From Breznakibacter sp047600785 (GTDB lineage: Bacteria > Bacteroidota > Bacteroidia > Bacteroidales > Marinilabiliaceae): a stretch of 64,000 nt of DNA. The DNA lies in NCBI GenBank assembly GCA_047600785.1, contig JASGKH010000002.1, positions 2,790,001-2,854,000 of the forward strand, in the 5' to 3' direction. The notes below the pieces were generated by a model that had not been told where the DNA came from, did not search any database, and saw nothing but the letters and a program-made list of their open reading frames with translations. Every line of letters starts with the position of its first letter. Within the stretch, counting starts at the first letter, position 1. This document shows positions 17,610 to 26,585 of this stretch, piece after piece. Made by a program: the position numbers and the translations under genes.

Positions 17610-17736
17610 CTCTTCGGTGGTGCTTTTCTTTAAATGTTCGCCAATTGTCCGACAAAACAAAGTTCCAATCCCGACGGGCCGGCACAAAATCTTCGATCCG
17701 TCGGTGTTTGTGCCTCAGCGGGACAAGAAAGTCAGC

Positions 17737-18984
17737 TTACTCTCTTGTTTGGCCGTTTCCGCGAACAGTCCACTTATAACTGGTAAGCTCGCGCAGCGCC
17801 ATGGGGCCACGGGCGTGCAGTTTTTGAGTACTGATACCTATTTCCGCGCCAAGCCCAAACTGTGCGCCGTCGGTAAAAGCAGTCGATGTGTTGGCGTACA
17901 CCACAGCGGCGTCGGTTTCGTTGAGGAAGCGTTCCAACACGGCCTCGTCATCGGCCACCACGGCCTCACTGTGCTTGCTGCCGTATTTATAAATGTGGTC
18001 CAACGCGTCGTCGAACGATGATACGGTTTTTACAGACATTTTCAACGACAAGAATTCAGTGCCGAAACTCGATGCACCGGCTACCTGCAACAGTTGGCCG
18101 GGGTAATGGCCTTGTAACATGGCCAAGGCTTTTTCGTCGGCATACAATTCCACTTCTTTTTTGGCCAAAGGCGCCACTAAGGCGGGCAAGTCGGACAGTC
18201 GGTCCCTGTGGACGATTAGGCAGTCGAGCGAGTTGCAAACGCTGGGACGACGGGTTTTGGCGTTGAACACCACATTCCGGCCAATCTCCAGATTGCCGCT
18301 CCGGTCGAAATAGGTATGCACAATGCCGGCCCCTGTTTCGATGACAGGTATCCTTGACTGGCTACGTACCGATTCGATCAATCCTTGCGATCCGCGGGGA
18401 ATGAGCACGTCCACATAACCGACAGCTCCCATCAGTTCATCGGCGGCGTAACGGTCGGGCGGCAACAATTGCACGATGTCGGGATTGACGCCGCATTCAT
18501 CGAGCACGTGACGGATAACGCCGGCAATGGCATGGTTGGAGTGTTGGGCATCGCTTCCGCCTTTAAGTACACACGCATTGCCCGACCGGAAGCAAACTGC
18601 GAACACATCAAACGTAACGTTTGGGCGGGCTTCGTAAATCACGCCCACCACCCCCAGCGGCACGCGTGTCTTTTTCAACCGCAATCCGTTCGGAAGGATA
18701 CGTTCTTCAATCAGTTCTCCCACGGGACAAGGCAGTTGCGCCACGTTACGAATGTCGGCCGCAATGTCGCGGATGCGCTTTTCGGTAAGCATCAGCCGGT
18801 CATATTTCGGATCGGAGGGTTCCATTCGCTCCAGATCCCTTTTATTTTCGTCGATGATCAACGGGATATTAGCCTCGGCAGCATCAGCAAGCCGATGAAG
18901 CGTTTGGCCGATTTCCCCGTCCGATAGTTTTACCAAAGCACGGCTGGCCGAACGTACTTTTTCAAATTGATCGATGCACTTCAT
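17737..18984 (-). CDS. proA: Glutamate-5-semialdehyde dehydrogenase (gamma-glutamyl phosphate reductase)
   Basis: 415 residues, aldehyde-dehydrogenase superfamily. Reduces gamma-glutamyl phosphate with NADPH in proline synthesis. Seen: GNACVLKGGSDAQHSNHAI at about 135-153 and the active-site cysteine in RRPSVCNSLDCLIVH near 250. It starts 28 bp after proB ends and works on its product. Confidence 0.95.
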   Translation of the reverse strand: MKCIDQFEKVRSASRALVKLSDGEIGQTLHRLADAAEANIPLIIDENKRDLERMEPSDPKYDRLMLTEKRIRDIAADIRNVAQLPCPVGELIEERILPNGLRLKKTRVPLGVVGVIYEARPNVTFDVFAVCFRSGNACVLKGGSDAQHSNHAIAGVIRHVLDECGVNPDIVQLLPPDRYAADELMGAVGYVDVLIPRGSQGLIESVRSQSRIPVIETGAGIVHTYFDRSGNLEIGRNVVFNAKTRRPSVCNSLDCLIVHRDRLSDLPALVAPLAKKEVELYADEKALAMLQGHYPGQLLQVAGASSFGTEFLSLKMSVKTVSSFDDALDHIYKYGSKHSEAVVADDEAVLERFLNETDAAVVYANTSTAFTDGAQFGLGAEIGISTQKLHARGPMALRELTSYKWTVRGNGQTRE

Positions 18985-19012
18985 TTGTGTCTTGATTTAT
19001 GCGGTTGAGGCG

Positions 19013-20110
19013 TTATTGCTTGTCCTCCACGTTATGCGGGTAAAGGTAGAGGTAATCATAGTGGATCAATGGTTTATATTTTTTCCCAAAACGGTTTTTC
19101 TGGGCTTTTTCCACATCGTACTGTGCTTTACCCAAGCCGATGAGCTCGCTTTGCTCATTCAGTATCTTGAGCACGTCGCCTTTCTTAAATTCGCCGTTGA
19201 TGCAAACCACACCCGGAAGCAACAAACTGGTGGCTTTGTGGTTGAACAATGCGTCTACCGCACCTTTATTGATCACGATCTCGGCTTTGGCAAATCCTTC
19301 AGAGTAAGCAATCCATTTTTTCACCGCCGCATGTTTGCCACCTGGAATTATATGCGTATGTGTCACGTCATTATAATTTTTCGACAATTCGACCAAAACA
19401 TGGTCACGGGTACCGTTGGCAATATGCACCGAAATACCCGACGCGGCCGTTTTTTGGGCAATACGGCATTTGGTGAGCATTCCGCCACGTCCAAAATCGC
19501 TCTTGGTGGTAGATATATATTCGCTCAAATCGGTTTTATCGCCTTCGATCGTCCGTATAACCTTCGATCCGGGAAGTTTGGGATCACCATTAAAGATCCC
19601 GTCCACGTTCGTGAGGATAAAAAGGGCATCCGCTCCCATCATGGAGGCAATCAGTCCCGATAGCTCGTCGTTGTCGGTAAACATCAACGCAGTCACCGAC
19701 ACGGCATCGTTTTCGTTGATAATGGGCAGGATTCCGTTGTCAAGCAACGCGTTCAAACAGTTTTTCATGTTAAGGTAGTGCTCACGCGTACGAAAATCTT
19801 CTTTGGTGACCAAGACTTGAGCAATCCTGATCTGATGCTTGTCGAACAGCTGCGTGTAAATGTTAAGCAGCTTTACCTGCCCCACGGCCGACAACACCTG
19901 ACGTTGCGACACTGTGTCGATCTTTTTGGGCAATTTGACCATGCTACGGCCCGAAGCCACGGCTCCGGACGATACCAGGACGACCCGCTTGCCATCGGCA
20001 TGGAGTTGGGCTATTTGATCAGCCAAATGCGAAATCCGGTCAAGGTTCAGCATCCCGTTATTTCCTGCCAATACGTTCGATCCGATTTTTACGGTAATTG
20101 TTTTAAACAC
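19013..20110 (-). CDS. proB: Glutamate 5-kinase with PUA domain
   Basis: 365 residues from a GTG at 20110. Phosphorylates glutamate, the first and usually proline-inhibited step. Seen: the amino-acid kinase N-terminus VKIGSNVLAG, LVSSGAVASGR, INENDAVS and FGRGGMLTK, then a C-terminal PUA domain from about 275 (AEIVINKGAVDALFN, LLPGVVCINGEFKKGDVL). It sits between proC and proA, so all three proline genes are in one run. Confidence 0.95.
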   Translation of the reverse strand: MFKTITVKIGSNVLAGNNGMLNLDRISHLADQIAQLHADGKRVVLVSSGAVASGRSMVKLPKKIDTVSQRQVLSAVGQVKLLNIYTQLFDKHQIRIAQVLVTKEDFRTREHYLNMKNCLNALLDNGILPIINENDAVSVTALMFTDNDELSGLIASMMGADALFILTNVDGIFNGDPKLPGSKVIRTIEGDKTDLSEYISTTKSDFGRGGMLTKCRIAQKTAASGISVHIANGTRDHVLVELSKNYNDVTHTHIIPGGKHAAVKKWIAYSEGFAKAEIVINKGAVDALFNHKATSLLLPGVVCINGEFKKGDVLKILNEQSELIGLGKAQYDVEKAQKNRFGKKYKPLIHYDYLYLYPHNVEDKQ

Positions 20111-20130
20111 GTCGATAAAGGTTAGCGGGG

Positions 20131-20931
20131 TTACTTTCCTGTTTCGATTTTATTGAACGAAGTGATAAGGCCCTTGATCAACGACGAGCTAAATCCCTGA
20201 TGCTCCATTTCGTTGAGGCCGGAAATGGTAATGCCGCGCGGGGTAGTCACTTTATCGATTTCGGCTTCGGGATGGTTCCCGCTTTGGATCAACAATTCGG
20301 CAGCGCCTTTCACGGTTTGTGCGGCAATTTGCAAAGCCAAATCGGAACCGAACCCAATTTCGACCCCGCCTTGGGTAGCGGCCCTGATAAAGCGCAATGC
20401 GTATGCAATGCCGCAAGCGGCCAATACGGTAGCGGCAGCCATCAATTCTTCGGGAACGATCAGCGCCTTGCCCACTTGACCGAAAATTTCCAGCATCAAT
20501 GCTTCTTGCTCTTTCGACGCATTATAAGCCGAAATGCAGGTCATTGACTCTCCAATGGCAATGGCCGTGTTGGGCATGGCACGAAAAATGGGCAATGGTT
20601 TGCCGAAAAATCCGGTAATTTGTTTCGCGCTGATACCCGTGACCAACGACAATATCACGGTCTCTTGCTTCAACGATGGGGATATTTCGTTGACAACCGC
20701 CTCCAGTTGGTAGGGCTTAACGGCCAACATTACAATGTCTGCATTTGAGACAGCAGTTTGGTTGTTGGCCCCGAGTGTAATGCCGAGTTCTCCCAAATGG
20801 GAAATCAATTCGATGCGACGACGGGTAACGGTGATGTTCGATGGGGTGAGAAGATTGCCTGCCACCAATCCTTTGGCAATGGCGGTACCTAAATTTCCTC
20901 CGCCAACAATGGCTATTTTCAGGTTTTTCAT
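20131..20931 (-). CDS. proC: Pyrroline-5-carboxylate reductase
   Basis: 266 residues. Last step of proline synthesis. Seen: the N-terminal dinucleotide motif IAIVGGGNLGTAIAKGL, the central KPIFRAMPNTAIAIG-like segment LPIFRAMPNTAIAIGES, and the P5CR signature in the C-terminal helices (GAAELL, KVTTPRGITISGLNEME). It precedes proB by 20 bp. Confidence 0.95.
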   Translation of the reverse strand: MKNLKIAIVGGGNLGTAIAKGLVAGNLLTPSNITVTRRRIELISHLGELGITLGANNQTAVSNADIVMLAVKPYQLEAVVNEISPSLKQETVILSLVTGISAKQITGFFGKPLPIFRAMPNTAIAIGESMTCISAYNASKEQEALMLEIFGQVGKALIVPEELMAAATVLAACGIAYALRFIRAATQGGVEIGFGSDLALQIAAQTVKGAAELLIQSGNHPEAEIDKVTTPRGITISGLNEMEHQGFSSSLIKGLITSFNKIETGK

Positions 20932-20985
20932 CGTCCGGTTTTTAGTATTTGGAGCCCCAGCTATCCAAAGACTAAGCCGGGACTA

Positions 20986-21564
20986 TTAATTTTCGTTTTC
21001 TACTTTTACATGGCCCCAGTTCTCGCCCAATTTAATCCGGTACAACTGCATCTCACTGATCCCAAACTGCTTGGCCAGCATTTTCAAGCGCGTCTTACGG
21101 TTAGGGTCATTTATTTTCATTTTCAAGCGCATCACCTGCGTGGCCGTTAATTTTTGTCCCTGCAGGGCATAGCGTTCTTTCTGTTTCTCCCGGGCTTCCC
21201 TTACCAATGGGTTCTTTTGCTGGTGTTCCACCACTTCCTCTTTGGTGGCCCACTTAAGATTCCCAAAATAGTTGTTCTTTTTGTTGAAGTCAACATGCAA
21301 CACAAATGTTTGATCTTCGGCGGGAGGGTTCAAAAAGAACTCGGCAACCAGTTTATGGATGTAAAAAGTGGTAGATTTTCCAAAAGGCCTCATGGGCAAT
21401 GTAGGGTAACCTCCCAGCAATCCCCCTTTAATAAGATTGCCTTCTTGAAGCTTGTCGGTAAAGCTAATTACCCTTCCATAGTTCGACAATGCATAGCGCT
21501 TTTTTAACGCACCCTTTTCAAATTCCAGCTCTTTCCACTCTTCGTTCCAAAAAAAACTGATCAT
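20986..21564 (-). CDS. NUMOD4/HNH-type DNA-binding protein with C-terminal helix-turn-helix
   Basis: 192 residues. The N-terminus (EEWKELEFEKGALKKRYALSNYG) fits a NUMOD4 module. Residues 69-105 follow the layout of HNH homing endonucleases: IHKLVAEFF, then VLHVDFNKKNNYFGNLKWAT. The C-terminus contains LAKQFGISEMQLYRIKLGENW, a plausible helix-turn-helix. The residue before the key histidine, asparagine in active members such as I-HmuI, is leucine. There is no intron or intein nearby. It lies between argD and proC in the same direction and spacing as its neighbours, which suggests a resident, perhaps domesticated, gene. Function unknown. Confidence 0.7.
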   Translation of the reverse strand: MISFFWNEEWKELEFEKGALKKRYALSNYGRVISFTDKLQEGNLIKGGLLGGYPTLPMRPFGKSTTFYIHKLVAEFFLNPPAEDQTFVLHVDFNKKNNYFGNLKWATKEEVVEHQQKNPLVREAREKQKERYALQGQKLTATQVMRLKMKINDPNRKTRLKMLAKQFGISEMQLYRIKLGENWGHVKVENEN

Positions 21565-21587
21565 GGTTCAAAATAATAAATGACATG

Positions 21588-22718
21588 TTAGGAGCTTTCC
21601 GACACGTCTTTTAGGCTGGCAATAAAATTGTCTGCCATTTCTTTAGATAATGTAAGCGGAGGTAGAAGTCGAATGACGTGCTGACCGGAAACGCCTGTAA
21701 ATATACATTTTTCGTTTAAAAGTTGTTTCCTGACTTCCTGAATTTTTTCGTCGAATTCAAGGCCTATCATCAACCCCTTCCCTCTTACATCATTGATTCT
21801 AAACTTATTGGAAATTTCATCCATTAAATAGTTCCCTATCGCATGGGCGTTATTTATTAAATTTTCTTTCTCCATTACTTCCAAAACGGCCAAAGAAGCA
21901 GCGCAAGCAAGGTAATTTCCGCCAAAAGTCGTACCTAACATTCCATGTCTGGGCTTAAAATGAGGGGCAATCAATACGCCTCCGACCGGAAACCCGTTAC
22001 CCATTCCTTTGGCTACAGTGACTATATCGGGTTGTGCTTTGCTATATTGATAAGCAAAAAATTTCCCGCTCCGACCATAACCCGATTGTATCTCGTCAAG
22101 GATCAACACGGCACCGTATTTCTTGCACAACCCCTCTAAATTTTCCAAAAACCCGGCATCCGGCACAATGATACCACCGATACCCTGTATGCCTTCGATG
22201 ATCACGGCAGCCACGTCTCCCTCCTGCAACGCGTCTTCCACCACGTTTAAATTATTCAACGGCAGAATCACTACCTGGTGGCCAGCATTCACAGGTGCTA
22301 CGATCGAGGCATTATCGGTCGCGGCCACGGCAGCCGATGTCCTGCCGTGAAAACCTTTCGAAAAAGCGATCACTTTTCTCCGTCCCGTATGGAACGATGC
22401 CAGCTTTAGCGCATTCTCGTTGGCTTCGGCACCGGAGTTGCACAGAAACAGGCTATAATCGGCCAATCCCGACATTTCGCCAAGTTTGGCCGCCAGCTCT
22501 TCCTGCATGAGGTTTTTCACAGAATTGGAATAGAACCCGATTTTCTGGAGTTGCCCGGCAACGCGATCCACGTAATGCGGATGGCTATGGCCGATTGAGA
22601 TAACGGCATGGCCTCCGTACAGATCGAGGTATTTCCTGCCCTGAGCGTCCCACACATAACAATCTTGTGCTCTAACAGGTGTAATGTCAAACAATGGATA
22701 AACGTCGAACAAGTTCAT
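21588..22718 (-). CDS. argD: N-acylornithine aminotransferase (ArgD)
   Basis: 376 residues, class III PLP aminotransferase. Seen: FLCNSGAEANENALKLA, the PLP aspartate in LILDEIQSGYGRSGKFFAY, and the Schiff-base lysine in TVAKGMGNGFPVGGV. It converts N-acylglutamate semialdehyde and glutamate to N-acylornithine. The acyl group is likely succinyl, as argued for argF'. It is preceded by a 170-bp gap after argC. Confidence 0.94.
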   Translation of the reverse strand: MNLFDVYPLFDITPVRAQDCYVWDAQGRKYLDLYGGHAVISIGHSHPHYVDRVAGQLQKIGFYSNSVKNLMQEELAAKLGEMSGLADYSLFLCNSGAEANENALKLASFHTGRRKVIAFSKGFHGRTSAAVAATDNASIVAPVNAGHQVVILPLNNLNVVEDALQEGDVAAVIIEGIQGIGGIIVPDAGFLENLEGLCKKYGAVLILDEIQSGYGRSGKFFAYQYSKAQPDIVTVAKGMGNGFPVGGVLIAPHFKPRHGMLGTTFGGNYLACAASLAVLEVMEKENLINNAHAIGNYLMDEISNKFRINDVRGKGLMIGLEFDEKIQEVRKQLLNEKCIFTGVSGQHVIRLLPPLTLSKEMADNFIASLKDVSESS

Positions 22719-22888
22719 AGCTTACTAAAAAATACCCCATGTTAAGAGGCGATTGGTTGATAATTTGGAGGTTTGGGACAGAACCGCACCCTAAAACAGG
22801 CGCGGTCCCGTCGTAAAGCCAACAGGTGCTTCAGATAAAGAAAAGAAGAACACCTAACTTAAACCATAAAAAAGAAACACCTCCGGTG
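22719..22888 (-). promoter_or_regulatory. Structured 170-bp gap between argC and argD
   Basis: Contains a short CACC-GGA-GGTG hairpin followed on the minus strand by TTTCTTTTTT directly after argC (22888-22867), and an imperfect hairpin with arms GGGACCGC and GCGGTTCTGTCCC near 22773-22808. They may give partial termination or RNA processing inside the operon. No clear promoter box was found. Confidence 0.3.
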
Positions 22889-23854
22889 CTAGAATGCCAC
22901 CGGCTTTAAACGAAGGCCCGTTGACTCGTCCAAACCAAACATTAAATTCATATTTTGTACGGCCTGACCGCTGGCTCCTTTAAGCAGATTGTCGATAAGA
23001 CTGATGACATGCAATTTGCTATCGTACTTATCAACATGCAGCACTGCTTTACTAGTGTTCACCACCTGTTTCAGGTCGGGGTTTTTATCTGACATTACCA
23101 CAAACGGGTGATCAGCATAATACTGTTTGTATAGCTCGCACGCCTGCGCTTTGTCCAAACGGCTTTCGAAATACACAGAAGCCATAATGCCACGTGCAAA
23201 ATCGCCACGAATGGGCACAAAATTCACTGGTTGCACAAACCCGGATTGCAACTGTCGGATAGTTTGCCCGATTTCATTAAGATGCTGATGGCCAAATGCC
23301 TTATATATCGAAACATTGTTAGCCCGCCAACTGAAATGCGTGGATGCCGATGGGGATTGCCCCGCCCCGGTTGACCCGGTAATGGCCGTTACGTGTACTT
23401 CGGGCAATTCTCCCAAAGCGGCCACCGGCAAAAATGCCAATTGAATGGCCGTGGCAAAACAACCGGGATTGGCTATGCGGTTGGCCTTTTTGATAACCTC
23501 GCGGTTAATCTCGGGCAATCCGTACACAAAATCGTGGTCAACAGCCTTCATGCGGTAATCGGCACTTAAATCAATGACCTTAACCCTTGCAGGCACATGA
23601 TGGCTAGCCATAAACTCAACCGATTTGCCGTGTCCCATGCACAAAAACAGCACATCCACCCCATCCATGTTGACATCGGATACGAATGCCAAATTGGTGT
23701 CGCCGATCAAATCGGTATGTATATCGGCAATGGGATTCCCTGCATTGCTGGTGCTTTGCACGAACGCAATCTCTGCCTGGGGATGATTCAATAAAATCCG
23801 TATCAACTCACCAGCGGTATAGCCTGCCCCACCTATAATACCTGCTTTGATCAT
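22889..23854 (-). CDS. argC: N-acyl-gamma-glutamyl-phosphate reductase (ArgC)
   Basis: 321 residues. Reduces N-acylglutamyl phosphate to the semialdehyde. Seen: the N-terminal dinucleotide motif GIIGGAGYTAGELIRIL and the active-site cysteine in IANPGCFATAIQLAFLP near 150, followed by TGSTGAGQSPS. It is 87 bp downstream of argG. Confidence 0.95.
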   Translation of the reverse strand: MIKAGIIGGAGYTAGELIRILLNHPQAEIAFVQSTSNAGNPIADIHTDLIGDTNLAFVSDVNMDGVDVLFLCMGHGKSVEFMASHHVPARVKVIDLSADYRMKAVDHDFVYGLPEINREVIKKANRIANPGCFATAIQLAFLPVAALGELPEVHVTAITGSTGAGQSPSASTHFSWRANNVSIYKAFGHQHLNEIGQTIRQLQSGFVQPVNFVPIRGDFARGIMASVYFESRLDKAQACELYKQYYADHPFVVMSDKNPDLKQVVNTSKAVLHVDKYDSKLHVISLIDNLLKGASGQAVQNMNLMFGLDESTGLRLKPVAF

Positions 23855-23941
23855 TTGCTTGTTGGTTTAGAAGACAGGAATACTGCCCATCTCTTTTCAA
23901 TTAATTTGTTCGGCCCGTACCCGACAGTCGTTTTCTGTCTG

Positions 23942-25147
23942 TTACTCAATATCCAACTGCCCCTTGTTCACATGGTTGAAAATCTTCAGCTGGTTGGCAA
24001 GAATGGTCGTGAAGCCTCTTACGTCGTCACCGCTCCATGCTTTGTTTACTTCTCCGTAATCACCGAAGCCCGACTTCATCAAATCGTGTGTTGACTCGAT
24101 GCCACATACTTCGAAGCGGTACGGTCTTAATTTGAGGAACACTTTGCCCGTGACGTTAATTTGTGTATGGTCAAGAAACTGCTCAATGTCCCGCATGACC
24201 GGCTCGAGGTATTGGGCTTCATGCAGCAGCATGCCATACCAATTGGACAACTGTTCTTTCCAATACATCTGCCATTTGGTCAAAGTGTGCTTTTCCAGTG
24301 TATGGTGCGCCTTTAAAATCATCAAAGGGGCGGCAGCCTCAAACCCTACACGGCCTTTAATGCCGATAATGGTATCGCCCACATGTACGTCGCGACCAAT
24401 GGCATATTTGTTGCCCAACGCTTCAATGGCACGGATGGCATCCACGGGATTGGCATATGCAGTGCCGTTGACAGCGGCGATCTCGCCGTTCTCAAATTCA
24501 ATGACCATATCCTCTTCACCGTCCGATTGAAGCTGGCTTGGATATGCTTCGCCCGGAAGCGGCTTGTGGGAGGTAAGTGTTTCTTTCCCGCCCACGCTGG
24601 TCCCCCAGAGACCTTTGTTTATGGAATATTCCATTTTTTTCCAATCGCGCTCCACGCCGGCCTTTTTGAGGTATTCGATTTCAGCCTCGCGCGAAAGGGT
24701 TAAATCCCGGATGGGCGTAATGATCTCGATCTCAGGGGCAAGGATTTGGAATGTCAGGTCGAAACGCACCTGGTCGTTTCCCGCTCCCGTACTGCCATGG
24801 GCGATGTATTTTGCACCAACCTCGCGGGCGTATTTTACGATGGCCAGCGCCTGAAAAATACGTTCGGAGCTTACCGATAACGGGTAGGTATTGTTTTTGA
24901 GGATGTTCCCGAAGATCATGTACTTGATACAGTTACGGTAGTACAAATCAGTTACGTCAAGATTAACGTGCTTCACCACACCAAGTTTGTACGCGTTTTG
25001 CTCCACCACATCAAGTTCGGCCTGACTAAAACCGCCCGTATTGGCAATTGCCGAATACACCTCAAGACCCTTTTCCTGAGAAAGGTATTTTACACAAAAC
25101 GACGTGTCCAAACCGCCGCTGTATGCCAAAACTACTTTTTCTTTCAT
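23942..25147 (-). CDS. argG: Argininosuccinate synthase
   Basis: 401 residues. Joins citrulline and aspartate using ATP. Seen: the N-type ATP pyrophosphatase P-loop AYSGGLDTSFCVKYL, AHGSTGAGNDQVRF, and the citrulline/aspartate site in YSINKGLWGTSVGGKE. It is the third gene of the argR transcript, 46 bp after the GNAT. Confidence 0.96.
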   Translation of the reverse strand: MKEKVVLAYSGGLDTSFCVKYLSQEKGLEVYSAIANTGGFSQAELDVVEQNAYKLGVVKHVNLDVTDLYYRNCIKYMIFGNILKNNTYPLSVSSERIFQALAIVKYAREVGAKYIAHGSTGAGNDQVRFDLTFQILAPEIEIITPIRDLTLSREAEIEYLKKAGVERDWKKMEYSINKGLWGTSVGGKETLTSHKPLPGEAYPSQLQSDGEEDMVIEFENGEIAAVNGTAYANPVDAIRAIEALGNKYAIGRDVHVGDTIIGIKGRVGFEAAAPLMILKAHHTLEKHTLTKWQMYWKEQLSNWYGMLLHEAQYLEPVMRDIEQFLDHTQINVTGKVFLKLRPYRFEVCGIESTHDLMKSGFGDYGEVNKAWSGDDVRGFTTILANQLKIFNHVNKGQLDIE

Positions 25148-25193
25148 TTACACCTAAATTGGGATGGCCAAGGCCAAGTATTTTATGGTTTAT

Positions 25194-25874
25194 TTATTTG
25201 CTTTTTCCATTGCCGGTAAAACTCAGCTTCATCAACACCGATTGTTTGAATCTCAACCATCGTCCGTACACTGGCATATCTTTGCCATTGTGCAGCGTTT
25301 TAGGCTCCGGGTGGTTCCCGTTGCTTTTGGCGTTCTTTTCCCATACCGGATCGTACAGCATACCGGTGCAAAGGCAATGTTTGCGGCCAGTACGCATCAA
25401 AATGTCGTAATTCACACAACTTTGGCATCCTTTCCAAAATGCTTCGTCGTCGGTAAGTTCAGAGAACGTGACGGGACGATACCCCAATTCGGAATTTATT
25501 TTCATGACCGCAAGACCTGTGGTCAGCCCAAAAATCTTTGCATCTGGGAATTTTACCCGGCTCAGATCAAAGGCCATTTTCTTTATGTCTTTGGCCAAAC
25601 CATGGCCACGGTATTTTTCCACCACAATGAGGCCCGAGTTAGCCACAAACTTGTTGTGTCCCCATGACTCAATGTAGCAAAAGCCCGCAAACACGTCGCC
25701 ATCCAATGCGATAATGGCTTTCCCTTCTTTTATCTTAAGCGCGACATAATCGGGGTTACGCTTGGCAATGCCCGTTCCGCGAACCTTGGCAGCATCTGCA
25801 ATGGTTTGCAAAATCACATCGACATAAGAAAGGTGTTCTTTGGTTGCAATTTGTATTTTGAGGTTGATAACCAT
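25194..25874 (-). CDS. GNAT N-acyltransferase, candidate N-acylglutamate synthase
   Basis: 226 residues. The N-terminal 150 residues form a GNAT domain with the acetyl-CoA loop KYRGHGLAKDIKK near 87-99. The C-terminal part has a cysteine cluster (WKGCQSC, then KHCLCTGMLYDP) not typical of general GNATs. It lies between argR and argG. No argA or argJ is present in an otherwise full arginine cluster, so it is the natural candidate for acylating glutamate, with acetyl- or succinyl-CoA. I recall that genetic work in Bacteroides points to the homologous gene, but I cannot verify that here. Confidence 0.75.
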   Translation of the reverse strand: MVINLKIQIATKEHLSYVDVILQTIADAAKVRGTGIAKRNPDYVALKIKEGKAIIALDGDVFAGFCYIESWGHNKFVANSGLIVVEKYRGHGLAKDIKKMAFDLSRVKFPDAKIFGLTTGLAVMKINSELGYRPVTFSELTDDEAFWKGCQSCVNYDILMRTGRKHCLCTGMLYDPVWEKNAKSNGNHPEPKTLHNGKDMPVYGRWLRFKQSVLMKLSFTGNGKSK

Positions 25875-25893
25875 CCTTTTATTTATGGTAAAA

Positions 25894-26373
25894 TTAAATG
25901 ACCTTATTGTGCATTCCAGGAATGAACAATGCCAGCGCGTTCACTACATCGTTTTTGGTGACGCCTTCGCGTGCGATAAGCAGCAGGGTATCATCGCCGG
26001 CAATGGTTCCCAATATTTCATAAAGCCCGTAACTGTCAATGATCGATGCGACCCCATTGGCAAATCCGGGTTTTGTTTTTATGACCGCAAGGTTGCCCGA
26101 AAACTCAATGCTTTCCACTCCAATCAGGGGAAATTCATCGAATTGTGCCTCATCGGCAATTTTCATTCCTCCATCGCGAAGCGAATAAATATACCCCACT
26201 TCGGGATCGGGGACTTTGGCCACTTTTAAAAACTTCAAATCACGCGACAAGGTGGCCTGTGTGGTTACATACCCTTCTTTTTCAAGGATGGTCAGAAGTT
26301 CTTCTTGACTACCCACCTTCTGGGCGGTAATGATGTTCCTGATGGCAACTAAACGTTGCGATTTGATTTTCAT
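25894..26373 (-). CDS. argR: Arginine repressor ArgR
   Basis: 159 residues. Seen: an N-terminal winged helix (RLVAIRNIITAQKVGSQEELL, then GYVTTQATLSRDLKFLKVAKV) and a C-terminal hexamerisation and arginine-binding domain with LGTIAGDDTLLLIARE. The GDD-type motif is the arginine site. It is the first gene of the arginine transcript, and its own promoter contains a perfect ARG box, so autorepression is likely. Confidence 0.95.
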   Translation of the reverse strand: MKIKSQRLVAIRNIITAQKVGSQEELLTILEKEGYVTTQATLSRDLKFLKVAKVPDPEVGYIYSLRDGGMKIADEAQFDEFPLIGVESIEFSGNLAVIKTKPGFANGVASIIDSYGLYEILGTIAGDDTLLLIAREGVTKNDVVNALALFIPGMHNKVI

Positions 26374-26397
26374 GCTCTTTATAAAACTAAAAAGCTT

Positions 26398-26426
26398 CCT
26401 GCCGGCCTTGTTTTTGGGCCTGCAGG
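26398..26426 (-). promoter_or_regulatory. Hairpin in the argR 5' leader
   Basis: Stem CCTGCAGGCC/GGCCGGCAGG with one A-G mismatch and a 9-nt loop, followed on the minus strand by AAGCTTTTTAG. It lies between the predicted start site near 26438 and the argR ATG, so it resembles an attenuator rather than a gene-end terminator. Confidence 0.4.
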
Positions 26427-26444
26427 ATGCTTAAACCAAGGGTA

Positions 26445-26477
26445 CAAATATAATTATTTTTGAATATATATTCACAA
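26445..26477 (-). promoter_or_regulatory. Promoter of the argR-argG operon
   Basis: Minus-strand TTG (26477-26475), 22 bp, then TATATTTG (26452-26445), a full -7 match. The spacing is at the long end. ARG box 1 fills the space between the two elements, the classic position for a repressor. Confidence 0.6.
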
Positions 26478-26497
26478 TAAATGCAAAAATATTCATT
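26459..26497. promoter_or_regulatory. Tandem ARG boxes (ArgR operator)
   Basis: Box 1 (26459-26476), TTTGAATATATATTCACA, matches all 18 positions of the ARG consensus WNTGAATWWWWATTCANW. Box 2 (26480-26497), AATGCAAAAATATTCATT, matches 16 of 18. They are 3 bp apart, the spacing bound by one ArgR hexamer in known ArgR systems. The pair lies between divergent argR and carB and overlaps the argR promoter. Confidence 0.85.
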
Positions 26498-26534
26498 TTT
26501 TGGCCGATCCCAAAAGTTTTTACTAAAAAAGTTG

Positions 26535-26542
26535 TATTTTTG
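26535..26542 (+). promoter_or_regulatory. Bacteroidota -7 box for carB
   Basis: TATTTTTG, a full match to TAnnTTTG, 128 nt before the carB ATG. No clear TTG lies 19 bp upstream. The ARG boxes end 38 bp upstream of it. Confidence 0.45.
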
Positions 26543-26585
26543 CCGCGATAAGCTTGTACGAAAGGGCTTTTTCATTAAATAAAAA

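Noticed and set aside
18385..18927. Plus-strand open frame of 180 codons
   Set aside because: Antisense to proA; histidine- and glutamine-rich translation typical of a shadow.
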